Positions 44,471-55,859 of a DNA stretch of 64,000 bases are shown here, piece by piece. The DNA is from Tupaia tana (Eukaryota > Chordata > Mammalia > Scandentia > Tupaiidae). The stretch lies in assembly GCA_026018925.1 (NCBI GenBank), contig JAKSZU010000016.1, forward strand, positions 30,656,877 through 30,720,876, written 5' to 3'. The notes beneath the pieces are model-generated. The model saw only the letters and a list, made by a program, of their open reading frames with translations, searched no databases and was not told the origin of the DNA. The position numbers and the translations under genes were made by a program. Positions within the stretch are counted from its first letter, which is position 1; the number at the start of each line of letters is the position of its first letter.

Positions 44471-44549
44471 TAGGGTTGTTGGAAAAGTCATGATGTATTT
44501 TTCCATGTTTTCCTATGCAAAGTGCATCATGACTTTTCCTACGATCTAA
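44471..44549. mobile_element. palindromic mariner-type MITE, copy 2
   Basis: About 79 bp, TAGGGTTGTTGGAAAAGTCATG at the left and CATGACTTTTCCTACGATCTAA at the right, with TA on both sides (44469-44470 and 44550-44551). Near-perfect inner complementarity (aaaagtcatgatg / catcatgactttt). Same family as 27125-27202 and 59625-59699, here inserted into another mariner. Confidence 0.85.
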
Positions 44550-44582
44550 TAGTTTGTGGTGTTAAGAAAGATAAGACTTCAG

Positions 44583-44836
44583 GGACCAGCAGATAGTGTA
44601 ATGGCTATGTTGCTGGACTCCCATGTAGTCAACCGCAGTCCTGGACACAAGGCTTAGATTCACGTGTGCATTTGTGCCCAAGATCCCGAGAGGAGAATGG
44701 AGGAGAAGGGATTGCAGCATAGCCATCCCCTCTTGGGGGGTGATTTCTTGCTTTCTGTCTCTCTGTGTCTCTCTCTATCTTTCTGGAGAGCACACACGCC
44801 CTATTGCAAAAAACTCTCAAAAAAAAAAAAAAAAAA

Positions 44837-44880
<44 letters not shown>
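44583..44880 (+). mobile_element. SINE-A copy with (GAAA)n tail
   Basis: Head gggaccagcagatagtgtaatggctatgttgctgg; the B-box region is shortened by a small deletion (aaccgcagtcctgg). The A-tail has become a (GAAA)n microsatellite at 44838-44880. Flanks AAGATAAGACTTCAG (44568-44582) and AAGAAAAGACTTCAG (44881-44895) are a 15-bp target duplication with one difference. Confidence 0.9.
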
Positions 44881-44884
<4 letters not shown>

Positions 44885-44895
44885 AAAGACTTCAG

Positions 44896-45735
44896 TTTGA
44901 AAAGAGCCCAATCAGACTGACATAAATTCTCCTAAACTTGAAGCAGTTAACAAGTGAATTGCTCATTGTAAGAATACATTAAATGAAGTTGAAGATGTCC
45001 TCAGCAGCAGACCATCAAAAACAACTCAGGAGGGAAAAATGAATTTCATTCATGCCTTAATTGAAGAAGACAGAGGATTAACAGCAGAAACAATAGCCAA
45101 TAGGGTATATATCTCATTTGGCTCAGCTTTCACAATTACCACTAAAAAATTACCACCAAAAAATCATTTTACTCTATGAGTGCCAAAACCCTCACACCCA
45201 GATTAGCTGCAGACAAGAACAGAGTTTTCAATGGAAGTTTCAACCAAGTGGGATAAAGAATCTGAAGCATTTCTTTGAATAATTGGAGTTCATGACTTTA
45301 CCAAAGCACAGTCAAAGCAATGGCTACCCAGAGGTGGAAGTGGTCCAGTCAAAGCAAAAGTAGACTGGTTAAGTGAAAAAGTCATGGTAATAGTTTTGAG
45401 GGGGTGATCAGTGCATGTTGCTTGTTGATTTTCTAGAGGGCCAAAGAATTATAGCATCTGTTTATTATGGGAGTGTTCTAAAATAAATGTAGCTGAAGCT
45501 TTAGCAGAAAAATGCTTAGGAAACCTTCATCAGAGAATCCTCCATCAGAACAATCCTCCTGCTCGTTCTTTTCCACAAGAAAAGCCGATAATGCAATGGC
45601 TTCAATGGAAAATTATGAGGCACTTATCTTACAGTCCTGATTTCACTCCTTTTGACTTCTTTCTGTCTCTTAATCTTAAAAAATCTTTAAAGGGTACCCA
45701 TTTTTATTCAATTAATAATGTAAAAGAAAAGAAAG
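44896..45735 (+). pseudogene. mariner transposase pseudogene, main part
   Basis: Broken reading frames show mariner transposase features in order. The N-terminal HTH-like part reads ..EDRGLTAETIANRVY.. (about 45068-45112). A middle part includes SKQWLPRGGSGPVKAK-like sequence and a ..VDFLEGQ..I..YYGSVL-like block near 45430-45480. The catalytic region has HQNNPPARSF where active mariners have the second Asp in a DNAP..H motif (Asp replaced by Asn), then YSPDFTPFDFF with the third catalytic Asp retained (about 45628-45660) and LKKSLKG. At least several stops and frameshifts are present, so no functional enzyme can be made. The C-terminal end resumes after the SINE. Confidence 0.8.
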
Positions 45736-45932
45736 GGCCAGCAGGCATCATGGTGGTTAAGGTGTTGTATTCCTACATGGTCGACCATAGTTGAGTCCTA
45801 AACATGGGGGCTTGAAAATTATACTAGATGCATGGGCACACATCCCCAAAATCCTGAGAAGAGAATGGAGGAAAAGGGATTGTACCGTGGCCATCCTCTC
45901 TCTCTTTCCAGCAAGTGCATGCACACTATGGC

Positions 45933-45969
<37 letters not shown>

Positions 45970-45970
45970 G
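45736..45970 (+). mobile_element. SINE-A copy splitting the transposase pseudogene
   Basis: Head gggccagcaggcatcatggtggttaagg, B-box region agttgagtcc, shortened CT-rich region (ctctctctctttccagcaagtgc) and a long A-tail (45941-45968). Confidence 0.87.
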
Positions 45971-46116
45971 AAAAAAGACCACATTGACAGAAATAAATTC
46001 CCAGGAACTTCGATTCTTAAGGGATGCATTAAATGGATTATATCACTGCTTACAAAAGTGTCTTGAATTTGATGGGCTCATGCTGAAAATTAAGTTTATA
46101 TTTTTATCTTTTAACT
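45971..46116 (+). pseudogene. mariner transposase pseudogene, C-terminal end
   Basis: Translation after the SINE gives a short piece resembling the mariner C terminus (..GCIKWIISLLTKV.. in place of the usual basic, aromatic-rich end). It precedes the right terminal repeat by a short distance. Frame is open for about 25 codons only. Confidence 0.55.
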
Positions 46117-46142
46117 TCATTTTCCATAAACTTTGTGAAATC

Positions 46143-46144
<2 letters not shown>

Positions 46145-46183
<39 letters not shown>

Positions 46184-46235
46184 CATATATATATAAAAAC
46201 ATATATATATAAATATATATATACACACATATATG
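46145..46235. repeat. (AT)n microsatellite cluster
   Basis: Successive AT/TA runs with short interruptions directly after the right mariner end (which would have a TA target). Confidence 0.95.
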
Positions 46236-46639
46236 TATATATAAAGCATATATAAATTATTATATATGTATATAAATATGCACATGCACAGAAAACTAAC
46301 ATTTGAAGAGTTAATTTTTTTTCAATTTATTTTACTTATGTATGATTTTCAGTAAAAACCCAACAACTTGATTTGGTTTTTCAAACTGTTTCTCAGACAA
46401 GACCACAACTTTTGTATAGCTATGCCGCCAGATACCATGACTTTGTATTTTAGGTTTAACTGTTGCTGATTGTAAATTTATGATAATAGATTTGATATAT
46501 TTTGCTAACAATTTTGTAAACAGTTTTTTTATTAAGTTCTCTTTAGTTACCTCTGTGAGTAATCATCTGTTTCCTGTCCAGATCACAGGTAGGCAGCATA
46601 CAATTGGCTTGATCCACCAAATTCCAAACCCACTGAGAT
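46236..46639. other. no feature recognised
   Basis: AT-rich unique sequence. Confidence 0.4.
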
Positions 46640-46911
46640 TGGCTGAGTGATGATTCCCCCAAAGATGAGCTAAACCTAATGTCTGGAACCTATGAATATA
46701 GTACCTTTCTTGGAAAAGTGAACTTTATAAATATGACTAAAGTAAGGAACTTGAAATGGAGAGATGATCATAAATTGTCTGGTAGCCTGATGTAATCACA
46801 AATGTCTTCATAAGAGTAGGGCGGAAAGGTCAAAGTCAGAAACAAGATGTGAAGACTCAAGCAGAGATCAAAAAAGAGAGAAGATACTGCATTGCTGGCT
46901 TTTGATTCCTT
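46640..46911 (+). mobile_element. MLT1-type LTR, left part
   Basis: gtgatgattcccccaaagatgagc, ctggaacctatgaatatagtacctttcttgg, tgatgtaatcacaaatgtcttcataagag, aacaagatgtgaagactcaagcag and gctggctttt follow the MLT1 LTR in order, in sense. The second part is at 49438-49672. Confidence 0.8.
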
Positions 46912-48409
46912 CCATAGTTTATTTAATTTTTTTTTATACATTCAACTGCTGAATAGCATTACGGCTTGTAAAGTGAATTTTCCCAGCATGAATACACTAT
47001 ATATTAGTCCAGTTAAAGGTATTATCATATATGTTATCATCAACAAAAACTTTGTATTTTTTTTTCCTTCTTTCTTTTTCCCCTTGATTCCCTTCCTCTC
47101 ACCCTTCCCTGTTTCTCACCCTCCTCCCACACTGTCTCTAGTATGCACAGTTGTTCTCCATGTTTTTATATCTTTTAATCTTGCCGCTTCTGCCATAGAG
47201 TGTGGACATTTTTTATAAATTAAGTGGGGACATACAATGCCTCTTTCATAGCTTGGCTTGCTCTGCTTAGCACTAAATCTTCCATGTTCATGCCAGGGTA
47301 TTGTTTTTTTTATTACTGAGTAGTATTTTACAATGTATATGTGCCACACTTTTTAAATCCATTCATACAATCATGGATATTTGGGTTGGTTCTGTGTCTT
47401 AGCAATTGTGAATAATACCTCAGTAAACGTGGAAGAGCAAGTACTTTTCTGACTGAGTGTATTCCTATCTTTTGGGTAGATACCCAGGGGTGGAAATACT
47501 GGATCATATGGTAGTTCTCTTTTTTAGATCTTTGAAGAATCTCCTTATTGTTCTCCACATTGGGTGTACTAATTTACATTCCCACAGAGAGTGTAGGGTA
47601 GTTTTTTCACCATAGCCTTGCCAGCACATATCACTCTTTATTTGGTTAATCTTAGCCATTCTGAATGGGGTTAGGTGGTATCTTATTGTGGTTTTGATTT
47701 GCATTTCCTTTATGATAAAGGATGTTGAGTATTTTTTCATATGATTTTTTGCTGTTCATGTATCTTCCTTGGAGAGTTGTCTGCTCAGCTCATTTTCCTA
47801 TCTTAAGTGGGTTGATTTATTTTTTTTTCCAAGAAAGCCTCTTGAGTTCCCTGTATATTCTGGTTATCAGTTTCTTATCTGAGGCAATATTCTTCAATTC
47901 CAAGGGTTGTCAATTCACTCTAATTATTGTTTCTTTATTCTGAGGAGAAACTTTTTAACCTGATGTAATCCCACTTGTCTGTTTGGGAATTATTGCCTGT
48001 TCTTTAGGGATCTTTGTCTATTCTGATGACTTCTAGAGTTGCCCTGTGTCATCCACCAGTAATTTTACAGTTTGAGGCCTTATGTTTAGATATTTAATCC
48101 ATTTAGAGTTGATTTTTGGTAATGGTGACAGATAGTTTCATCTTTCTACAGATGGATACCCAGGTTTTCCAGCACCATTTGCTAAAGGGATTTTCTTTTT
48201 CCCACTGAGTTGACTGGTACCCTTTGTCAAAAATAAGTTGGCTGATGTTTCGGAGTTTCTTTCTTAGATCTCTATTTTGTTCCATTGGTCCATATGCCTG
48301 TTTTGTGTCAATGCAATTCTGTTTTTATTATCACATAGCTTTTTAATATATTTTGGAGTCAGAGGTGAGATGACTCCCAATCTATTATTCTTGTGCAATA
48401 TAGCTTTGG

Positions 48410-48419
48410 CAATATGGGG

Positions 48420-48425
<6 letters not shown>
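48410..48425. repeat. SINE target-site duplication, left copy
   Basis: CAATATGGGGTCTTTT, repeated exactly at 48701-48716. Confidence 0.95.
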
Positions 48426-48450
<25 letters not shown>

Positions 48451-48700
48451 GGAGAGGTTTTTTGCTGTAGGGTACGTGAGCTCGCCAGACAGACAAGAGA
48501 GAGTCATAGACAGAAAGCGAGAAATCACCCCCGGGAGGATGGTCACACCGCAATCCCTTCTCCTCCATTCTCTTCTTGGGATCTTGGGCACGCACGCACA
48601 CGCGCCCGGCGTGAGTTTTAAGCCACCGGGTCCAGGACGCGAACCACGGTCGACTACGTGGGAGTCCAGCGACATAGCCATTACGCTAACTGCTGGTTCC
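48426..48700 (-). mobile_element. SINE-A copy, the most CpG-rich, perfect 16-bp TSD
   Basis: T-tract, gagaggttttttgctgtagggtacgtgagctcgcc, body, and a head complement full of CpGs (cgcacgcacacgcgcccggcgtgag..gacgcgaaccacggtcgactacgtggg..cattacgctaactgctggttcc). The B-box word is GGTTCGCGTCC. High CpG retention and the perfect duplication make this the best candidate for the youngest SINE in the window. Confidence 0.95.
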
Positions 48701-49139
48701 CAATATGGGGTCTTTTGATTACAGATAAATATATGACGTTTTTTCTGAATTTGTAAAGAATCTCTGATCATTTGATTAGGATTGCATTAAATTTGTAGAT
48801 TAATTTGGATAGAATTGACATTTTGACTATATTAATTTTTCCAGTTCAGGAACATGGGATGTCTTTCCACTTTTTTGTGTCATTTTCAATTTATTTTTTT
48901 AGTTTTCCATAGTTTTTTGGTAGAGGTCTTTGACTTCTTTGGTTAGGTTAATTCCTAGATATCTCATTTTTTTTTGTGATTCTTGTAAATGGATTGCTTT
49001 CTTAAATTCTAACTCAATTTGCTGTTGGTGTATAGAAATGTTATTGATTTTTATATGTTGGTTTTGTATCCTGCCACTTTACTGTATTCATTTTTTACTT
49101 ACAGGAGTTTCTTGTGGCTTCCTTCTTCCTTCCTTCCTC

Positions 49140-49409
49140 CCTTCCTTCCTTTTATTTTTTAGAGATTTTGCCATAGGACTCTTGTGCTTGCCACAGAGAG
49201 AGAGAAAAACAGAGACAGTGAGTGGGAAATTGAGAAATCACTTCTGGAGGGATGGGCATGCTGCAATCCCTTCTCCTCCATTCTTCTGGGGTCTTGGTCA
49301 TTCACATACGTGCACCTGGCATGAGTTTCAAGGCACTGAATCTGGGACTTGAATTGCAATCGGCCATTTGGGAGTCAGCAATGTAACTGCTATGCCCTCT
49401 GCTGGTCCC
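49140..49409 (-). mobile_element. SINE-A copy within the antisense L1
   Basis: Preceded by a (TTCC)n tract (49121-49152). ttagagattttgccataggactcttgtgc, body, and the head complement ending ..atgccctctgctggtccc. L1 sequence resumes with tcttttggttttctatgtatataatcatg. Confidence 0.87.
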
Positions 49410-49437
49410 TCTTTTGGTTTTCTATGTATATAATCAT

Positions 49438-49672
49438 GTATTGGCTTTGAAGACGGAGGAACAAGTTATTAGCCAAGCCATGTAGGTAGCCTCTAGAAAT
49501 TGTAAAAGTCAAAGAAATATATTCTTCCTAGAGTCCCCAGAATAAATGCAGTCCTCATGACATCTTGATTTTATAACTATGATCTCTAGAAATGTATGAG
49601 AATACATTTTTGTTGCTTTATGCTTCTAAGTTTCTAATGACTTGTTACAACAACAGGAAATGAATAGCCCCC
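49438..49672 (+). mobile_element. MLT1-type LTR, right part
   Basis: ttggctttgaagacggaggaacaag, gtagcctctagaaattgtaaaag, cagtcctcatgacatcttgatttta, tttctaatgacttgttacaacaacagg complete the LTR begun at 46640. A poly-C/poly-T patch (49669-49688) follows. Confidence 0.8.
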
Positions 49673-50244
49673 CCCCCCCTTTTTTTTTCTTCATGGTCTG
49701 TTTCTGCAACATTTCTAGTTCCTTGAATAGGACCTTTTCAAGTCATCACTTTTCAAAACAAAGTCAGTACTAAAATTATTACTTTTAAACTTATATTTAA
49801 AAAAGTACTCACATTTGAGTAATGATGAAGTGTCACAGTTTCCCAAAAGATGCTAGTGCGACAAAAATTTGTTAAGAATTATACATAATCACAAATTTAG
49901 TCAAATCACATAGGACTTAAATTCTGTGTCCTTTGAAATTTGTTTGGAAGCATTCACCTGACTGAAAAAGAGTTGATGAAAGCCATCTCATTTCAAAATT
50001 ATTTCTAGTTTATAAATTCCTATGCACAGTTTTCTGAACTAATGCAGAATTACATGTGGATATTAGAAAACATTTTATGTAATGGCATACTTCTACGAGC
50101 AAACTGGCTCTAAGCGCCACTATAGTAAAACTCTCAATCATGACTCAGCAAATTATTAGGTCCTTAAAGGCTTGTGGTATTTTTTTCTGTGTTCATAACA
50201 ATTAGCAGGTTGTAGAGCTATTCAAATTCCAAAACAAGAGGATG
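49673..50244. other. no feature recognised
   Basis: Apart from the C/T run at the start, unique AT-rich sequence. Confidence 0.4.
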
Positions 50245-50716
50245 GTTCAAAAGTCTCACTTATCTCCTCTGAAAAGCCCTTCCCTGCTCCTTGCCCAGGC
50301 TCCAGTCCACACTGAGGCTCTATTTAACATCCACTTCTCTTCTCCCAAAGCCTTTTGTGCATGCCTCAATAATAGTACTGACTATAACATTAACAACTAG
50401 CTGAGCATAAAATTTTACCTAGACTAATACGGTATTAAGCAACTTACACCCTTAAGTACAACACACACATTTCTTTAATAAAATGAGGTTAAGTTATTAA
50501 CAAAGTCTTAGAACACTTGACTCAAATCTAAGCCTGCCAGAATCACAGCATTACTTTAAACCCCCGTGCTAAACAGGCCATATTATATCCTATCGGTTGC
50601 TTATATGTATGTTTTATGCCTTAGCCTGAGCTTGGCAATCATATATGTTAACATTTCACACTCATGGAATTTTGCAATGAGACATAGTAAGTGCTCAACA
50701 AATGTATAAGAGAACT
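50245..50716 (+). mobile_element. L2-like remnant
   Basis: aaaagtctcacttatctcctctgaaaagcccttccctgctcc and, at the end, gacatagtaagtgctcaacaaatgtat match the L2 3' region (cf. ..aagccttccctg.. and ..agtaggtgctcaataaatg..). Diverged, with an AT-rich insertion in between. Confidence 0.6.
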
Positions 50717-52501
50717 GATAATTTCTATGTTTTTTTGAGGGAACAAAGACTCATGTTAGAGTTTTATCTGGGATGAACATTATCTAAAGATTATATAAAG
50801 ATTCTAAAGATTATTATCTAAAGATCCTATTGAAACTTGTCCAGGTATTTAAAAAAATGAAAATTCTATAACAGTTTTAATTGACATACCTGCAGTCTAT
50901 CTTCCATAGATTCCACCTTAAACAAGATTAGGACCAATAGTCAATTAAGCTTGACAGAAGTATAAGAACTTTCGAGCCAGAGTACCAAAAATAAAATGAT
51001 TATATCCTACATGCTGTGTAGATGTGATTTGACTTAAGCATGCCAGCTAAATTTTCTGAGCCCATGCTTGATAATGGCTAGGATTTTAGATTTTAGTCAT
51101 AGCTTTATTGAAATGCAAGGATGTCTTTGAAATAGAGGAAATTTTAGAATTTAAAGGAACAACATACTGTTTCCCTGAATAGTATATTCCAAATGTATAG
51201 CCTTGTCCAGATGGTATAATGTGTGTTTTATATATTTTGACATCTATGCATAAAAAACTTTTTGTTACCAAATTAAATACAGAAAAATAATTTCCATATG
51301 TCATTGTGAGAAAAACAAAGTTATGATAGAGCTACTTCTTGTGGTGGAATTCAAGCAAAGAAGAAGAGGAAGAGAGAGGGAGACAGAGAGACAGAGAGAG
51401 AGAGAGAATGAACTTTGAGGTGATGCACAAACTAAAATAAAAAGAAGTATGTATTATATTACAATTACCTTTCTTAAATCCTTAGAATCAGTAATCTCTT
51501 TGAATATGTTTGTTTTTCTTTGCCTTTTTTTTTTTACTTTTAATAAAGCATCATTAAACCTGCAAGCTCAAACTGGCTCAAAAATTATAATGAGGAGTTA
51601 TAAATATAGATTAGATGTTCAAATTCCCATGAGTAGGAGAGGCTTTTTTGTTTGTTCTTTCTTTTTAAATTAAATATTCTGATTGCTAGCACATGTTGAG
51701 TTATCTGGAATATGCCATCATTTAATTGTCTCCAATATATTGTGATTAAAGGCATTTAACAGTCTCTTGAATGCCCCCAAAAAGTAATTGGCTTAAAATA
51801 TCAAAATAGAGCTGAGTTGATAAAGTAACCATTTGAGTGGAATTTACATTTAAAGAAATAATAAGTTCAAGGCTATTAACTGCTCTTTGTAATAGAAAAT
51901 GTTTTCATTCTGTTCTCTTAACTAGTAAGTTTCTCTTCTCTGTCTAGGCATCTTTAGTTACCCACAGGCTACTTAAAACTTTTCTCAGATCTCAGTGTGA
52001 TGGCATTTTCTAGGACTCTCCAAGTTCTATGAAATGGTATACGTTGTTGCTGTTCATTATCTCACAGTATTACACCACCTAAATGTTCACTGGAGACTTG
52101 GAAACTTGGTATGACATAATACTGCCTTCTAGAAAATATCATCTTGCATGATGCTTTATATAAAATGAGGTATTTTTCAGTATTTCTCAGGTCAATAATG
52201 TTACAGTACTATATCATATGAATGTCTTTCTAATCTACAGAAATACATCAGTCTAAAATACAATAAAAGTAATTTCCTAATACTAGACTCAGAAGAACTG
52301 GGAGTATTTTAATTATAGGGACATATTTTGCATGTCTCCATGTGCATATATAAAAATTAATGGAAAAGGGAAATTGTAATTTTACTACCGTAACTATTCA
52401 AAACCCACATCTTTTTCAAGTAGTATGCGTGAGAGTATTTTTATGTCTAAAATACAAAGAGTGAAAACCATATAGAAATAACAATTATACAAATATGTAT
52501 A
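50717..52501. other. no gene recognised; short (GA)n
   Basis: A GA-rich patch at 51360-51408, T-run at 51524-51534, (near) duplicated words ctaaagattatataaagattctaaagattatt at 50783-50818. Open frames of 72-74 codons have no recognisable domain. Confidence 0.4.
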
Positions 52502-52733
52502 CAGGGGCACCAGGTGGCTTGAAGATTAAGGCAGCTGAATCCCACATGGTCAAATCTGTGGTCTGAGTCCCAGACCTAGCAGCTTGAAAATCACGTTGGG
52601 CATGTGTGCATGTATGCCAAATATCTAAAGAGGAGAGTGGAAGAGAAAGTATTGCAACAGGGCCATCCACCATAGTGGGGTGATTTCAGTTTCCCTTTCT
52701 CCAGCAAGTACAGCACCCTATAACAAATTTTTA
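52502..52733 (+). mobile_element. SINE-A copy
   Basis: Head caggggcaccaggtggcttgaagattaagg, B-box region gtctgagtccc, body, reduced CT tract, and the end aacaaatttttaaatata. Confidence 0.83.
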
Positions 52734-53075
52734 AATATATACTTTTTAAATAAAAATATATGTATTATATAAAAATGTAATATATATACATATAGGTACA
52801 TTTATAATTGTGGTAAAATACATGTAATATAAAATTTACCATCTTAACCATCTTTAAGTGCATAGTTCAGTAGTGTAAAATACATACATACACATAGTTA
52901 TGTAACCAGTTTTCAGAACTATTTTTATCTTGTAAAACTGAAATTCTGTAACCATTTGATGATAGCTCCCCATTTTCTCCTCCTCCCCTGCTATCATTTC
53001 TATTTTCTGTATCTATGAATTTGACTGATGTAGATACTTTATATTAATGAGATCATACAGTAATTGTCCTTTTAA
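52734..53075 (-). mobile_element. old L1 (L1M type), antisense
   Basis: tggtaaaatacatgtaatataaaatttaccatcttaaccatctttaagtgc and ccccattttctcctcctcccctgc..tttctgtatctatgaatttgac match a common old antisense L1M segment. A second copy of the same segment lies at 63165-63680. Confidence 0.65.
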
Positions 53076-53083
53076 ATAGATTG

Positions 53084-53334
53084 TATTTATCTGTTTGTAT
53101 AGGGTGTATACACTTGCCAGAGTCAGAAAGAGAGAGAGAGAAAGAGAAATATCCCCCAGAAGGGACGACCATGCCACAATTCCCCCTTCTTCACTATCCT
53201 TTTGGAATCTTGGGAACATACACACACACACCCACACACACCTGGCATGATTCTCAAGCCATCGGTATTGGACTCAAAACTTGGTGTTGGCCATGTAAAA
53301 TACGGTGATTCAACCTCCTCACTATCTGCTGGCC
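53084..53334 (-). mobile_element. SINE-A copy
   Basis: tctgtttgtatagggtgtatacacttgcc, short GA tract, body with a (CA)n patch at 53219-53243, head complement ending ..ctatctgctggccc. AATAGATT occurs just before (about 53076-53083) and just after (53335 on) the copy. Confidence 0.83.
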
Positions 53335-54430
53335 CAATAGATTTTATTATTAGAGAAGTTTTAGGTTCATAGAAAAATTGAGTAGAAGATAGAGATTTCC
53401 CAGATCCTTACACTCCCACATGCATAGCTTCTCCGTTATCAATATTCTCCACCAGAGTGGTACATCTGTTGTAACTGGTAAAACTTCATAAAGACATTAT
53501 TGTCACCTAAAGTCCATAGTTTACTTTAGGATCACTATTGATGGCATATATTCTGTAGATTTGGGCAAATAAGTCATAACATGTATCCACCAGTACAGTA
53601 TCATATAGTTTTAAGACCCTAAAATTCCTCTGTACTCTGCCTATTTATCTGTCCTTCTCCCTTATCATTATTATGCATCTTTTTAGTATGTGTTTAGTTT
53701 TATCTTCTCAGAGTGTCATATAGTTGAACTCATACAGTGTGTAGCCTTTTCAGATTAGTTTCTTTTACTTAGTAATATAAATTTACATTTTCTCCGTATG
53801 TTCTCATGACTTGATAGTTTATTGCTTTGGTGTCCTGAGATTTACATTCTGAAAAACAGTAGTTTTTGAAACTTTCTCATTTATATTTGAAAATCTGATA
53901 TTTGATTTTTTTATTCTAAATATATTTGTATACCTTTTTTTAAAATTTAGATTTCTTATTCATCACATCTCAAATATTGAATTACAGTTACTAGCTGAAA
54001 GGAGAGGTCTATCTGTTGTCTGGTCATTTGTGTTAATTTATCCATTTATCTACTGAAGGACATCTTGGTTGCATCCAAGTTTTGGAAATTATGGATAAAG
54101 CTACTAGCAATAGAAATAACTTTGTGTAGATTTTTGTGTAAATGTTAGTTTTCATCACTTCTGGTTAAATATCAAGTAGTATGACTACTGAATTATATGG
54201 TAAGGATATGTTTAATTTGTAGGAAACCTCCAATTTGTTTCCAGAGTGTCTATATCACTTTGGATTCCTACCAGCAATGAATGAGAGTTTGTGTTGCTTT
54301 ATATCCTTCCCAGCATTTTTGGTGTCAGTATTCTGAAATTTGGTAATTCTGAGTGTGTAGTGGTAGCTCGTTGCTTAAATTTGCATTTCTTTGATTGCAC
54401 ATAATATGGAGTAGCGTATTTTCATAGTTT
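53335..54430 (-). mobile_element. old L1 (L1M type), antisense, continuation
   Basis: ttttattattagagaagttttaggttcatagaaaaattgag, tcccacatgcatagcttctcc and, later, gatatgtttaatttgtaggaaacctcc..ccagcatttttggtgtcag..aaatttgcatttctttgattgc follow antisense old L1. Heavily decayed. Confidence 0.65.
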
Positions 54431-55859
54431 ATTTGCTATCTGTATATACAGAAGTCATAATTGTAGTTGTAGCTTATGCCTAAATAGTCCCAAATCACTG
54501 TCATTCATGTAAGATGCTTTAATTTCAAACAATAGAAAATTAAAGTCTTATCTTTTATACTTATGAAGACCTAAGGCAGACTGTAGGATTGGTTAATCCA
54601 GTTATTCACAAGAAGCCAATTTTCTTTCATTTTACAATTCTCCCTGATCAAAGTGGTTGACTGTTTTTTTGCTAACCCCCTCCTGTTTGAAAGATTGCTG
54701 CTTAAGTTCTAGGTGGCATGTTCATATACATTAACATCTAGGAGAAGAAAGGAGTCTTTTCTTTTCTTGTGGATCTCTTTTAATTGGCTAAGGGAAACTT
54801 TTCAATGCCAGCCACACACTTGCATGACTTATTGCCAGGCAAGGCCACATGCTATGCTAAATCAATCATCTCTAAAGGCTACGTGATCACTGTATTGTGT
54901 TAAGATCAATCATTTAAGCAGATGGCTTTAGCTATAGCAAAGGAAGAAAGAGATGGGAGTGAATGTTGGAGAGAAAAAACATGTGGTATGCAACGTTGTT
55001 CTACAAGATCATATAAAATATGTACCTTATGAATTAAATTTCGAATGTCTTAAAAAGTACATTTCTTACTTTATACAAGTAGCTATTTTTCAAAATAATG
55101 ACTAATAAAATTCTCTAAAATGGGGAATTTATGCAGAGATGACTAATTGGGACATCTGGAAATTAAAATATCCTGAACAGAACGTAGACTGAAAGATCCA
55201 GTCTAACCTTACATTTCTCAGTACTTATCCTTCTTCTCTCCTAAATTATCAGGAAATGTTTTATATGTCTGTACTCTAGAATCAAACACTTGGTTTTACA
55301 TATAAAAAAAGAAAACCCTAATACTTTATAGTCTAAAATTGTATCTATCTAACCAATTTTTGAATTTCCATTAACTCCTGTATTAATTATTCATTATCAC
55401 AGATATCAAAATACTTTAAAATGTGGGGAGAAATTTTTGCACATATGTATTTCCCTAAGATAAAATTAAACAGGTAAAATAATTTAGTATGTACATTTTA
55501 TAAACAATGGAAAACATTTGTTGAACACAAATTTATTTAAGTTATTTATTGCTCAAAGTATATGAAATCAAAAGCCCATACCTTGACAACACTTGACATT
55601 GAAGAACATTCACCTTTGCATCCTCCCATACTCTATCTGTTATTGAAAGAGTGGAGGTAAAGAGTATTCCCTACTCATTTGGTTTGGAGATAATTGTGAA
55701 ATGTTTTTCCTATAAATAATGCTTTAGCTAAATCCTAGCTCTAAAAGTCAATATGAATTTCTTTTTGCTTCTTAAAATATTTATCTTTAAAAATTAGATT
55801 CCATTGTATATCTCAATAGCACACAATATGGTTTTATAACCTATGCATGTAATGCATAA
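54431..55859. other. no gene recognised
   Basis: AT-rich sequence without open frames over 60 codons or recognised repeats. Confidence 0.45.

Larger units (their letters stand above)
44343..46150 (+). mobile_element. degraded mariner transposon, with terminal inverted repeats
   Basis: The left end (atatgagaggtcttcacaaa, then attcatggaaaacg, 44344-44378) is the imperfect complement of the right end (cattttccataaactttg, then tgaaatcctcatat, about 46117-46150). A mariner transposase pseudogene lies between. Three later insertions are nested inside: a MITE (44471-44549), a SINE (44583-44880) and a SINE (45736-45970). Without them the element is about 1.15-1.3 kb, the usual mariner length. The type resembles MARNA; the name is from memory. 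Confidence 0.8.
46912..49437 (-). mobile_element. L1 antisense, inserted in the MLT1 LTR
   Basis: T-rich start near 46920, 3' UTR complement (46930-47200) and then a long antisense ORF2 with open stretches. Decoded minus-strand pieces carry ORF2 landmarks, e.g. MWHIYIVKYYSVI near 47310-47349, [15 protein letters not shown] near 47590-47640 (Cys motif with a Cys to Tyr change), and [17 protein letters not shown] near 47640-47700. Multiple stops and frameshifts. The L1 is 5'-truncated near 49437 and contains SINEs at 48426-48700 and 49140-49409. Confidence 0.88.
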
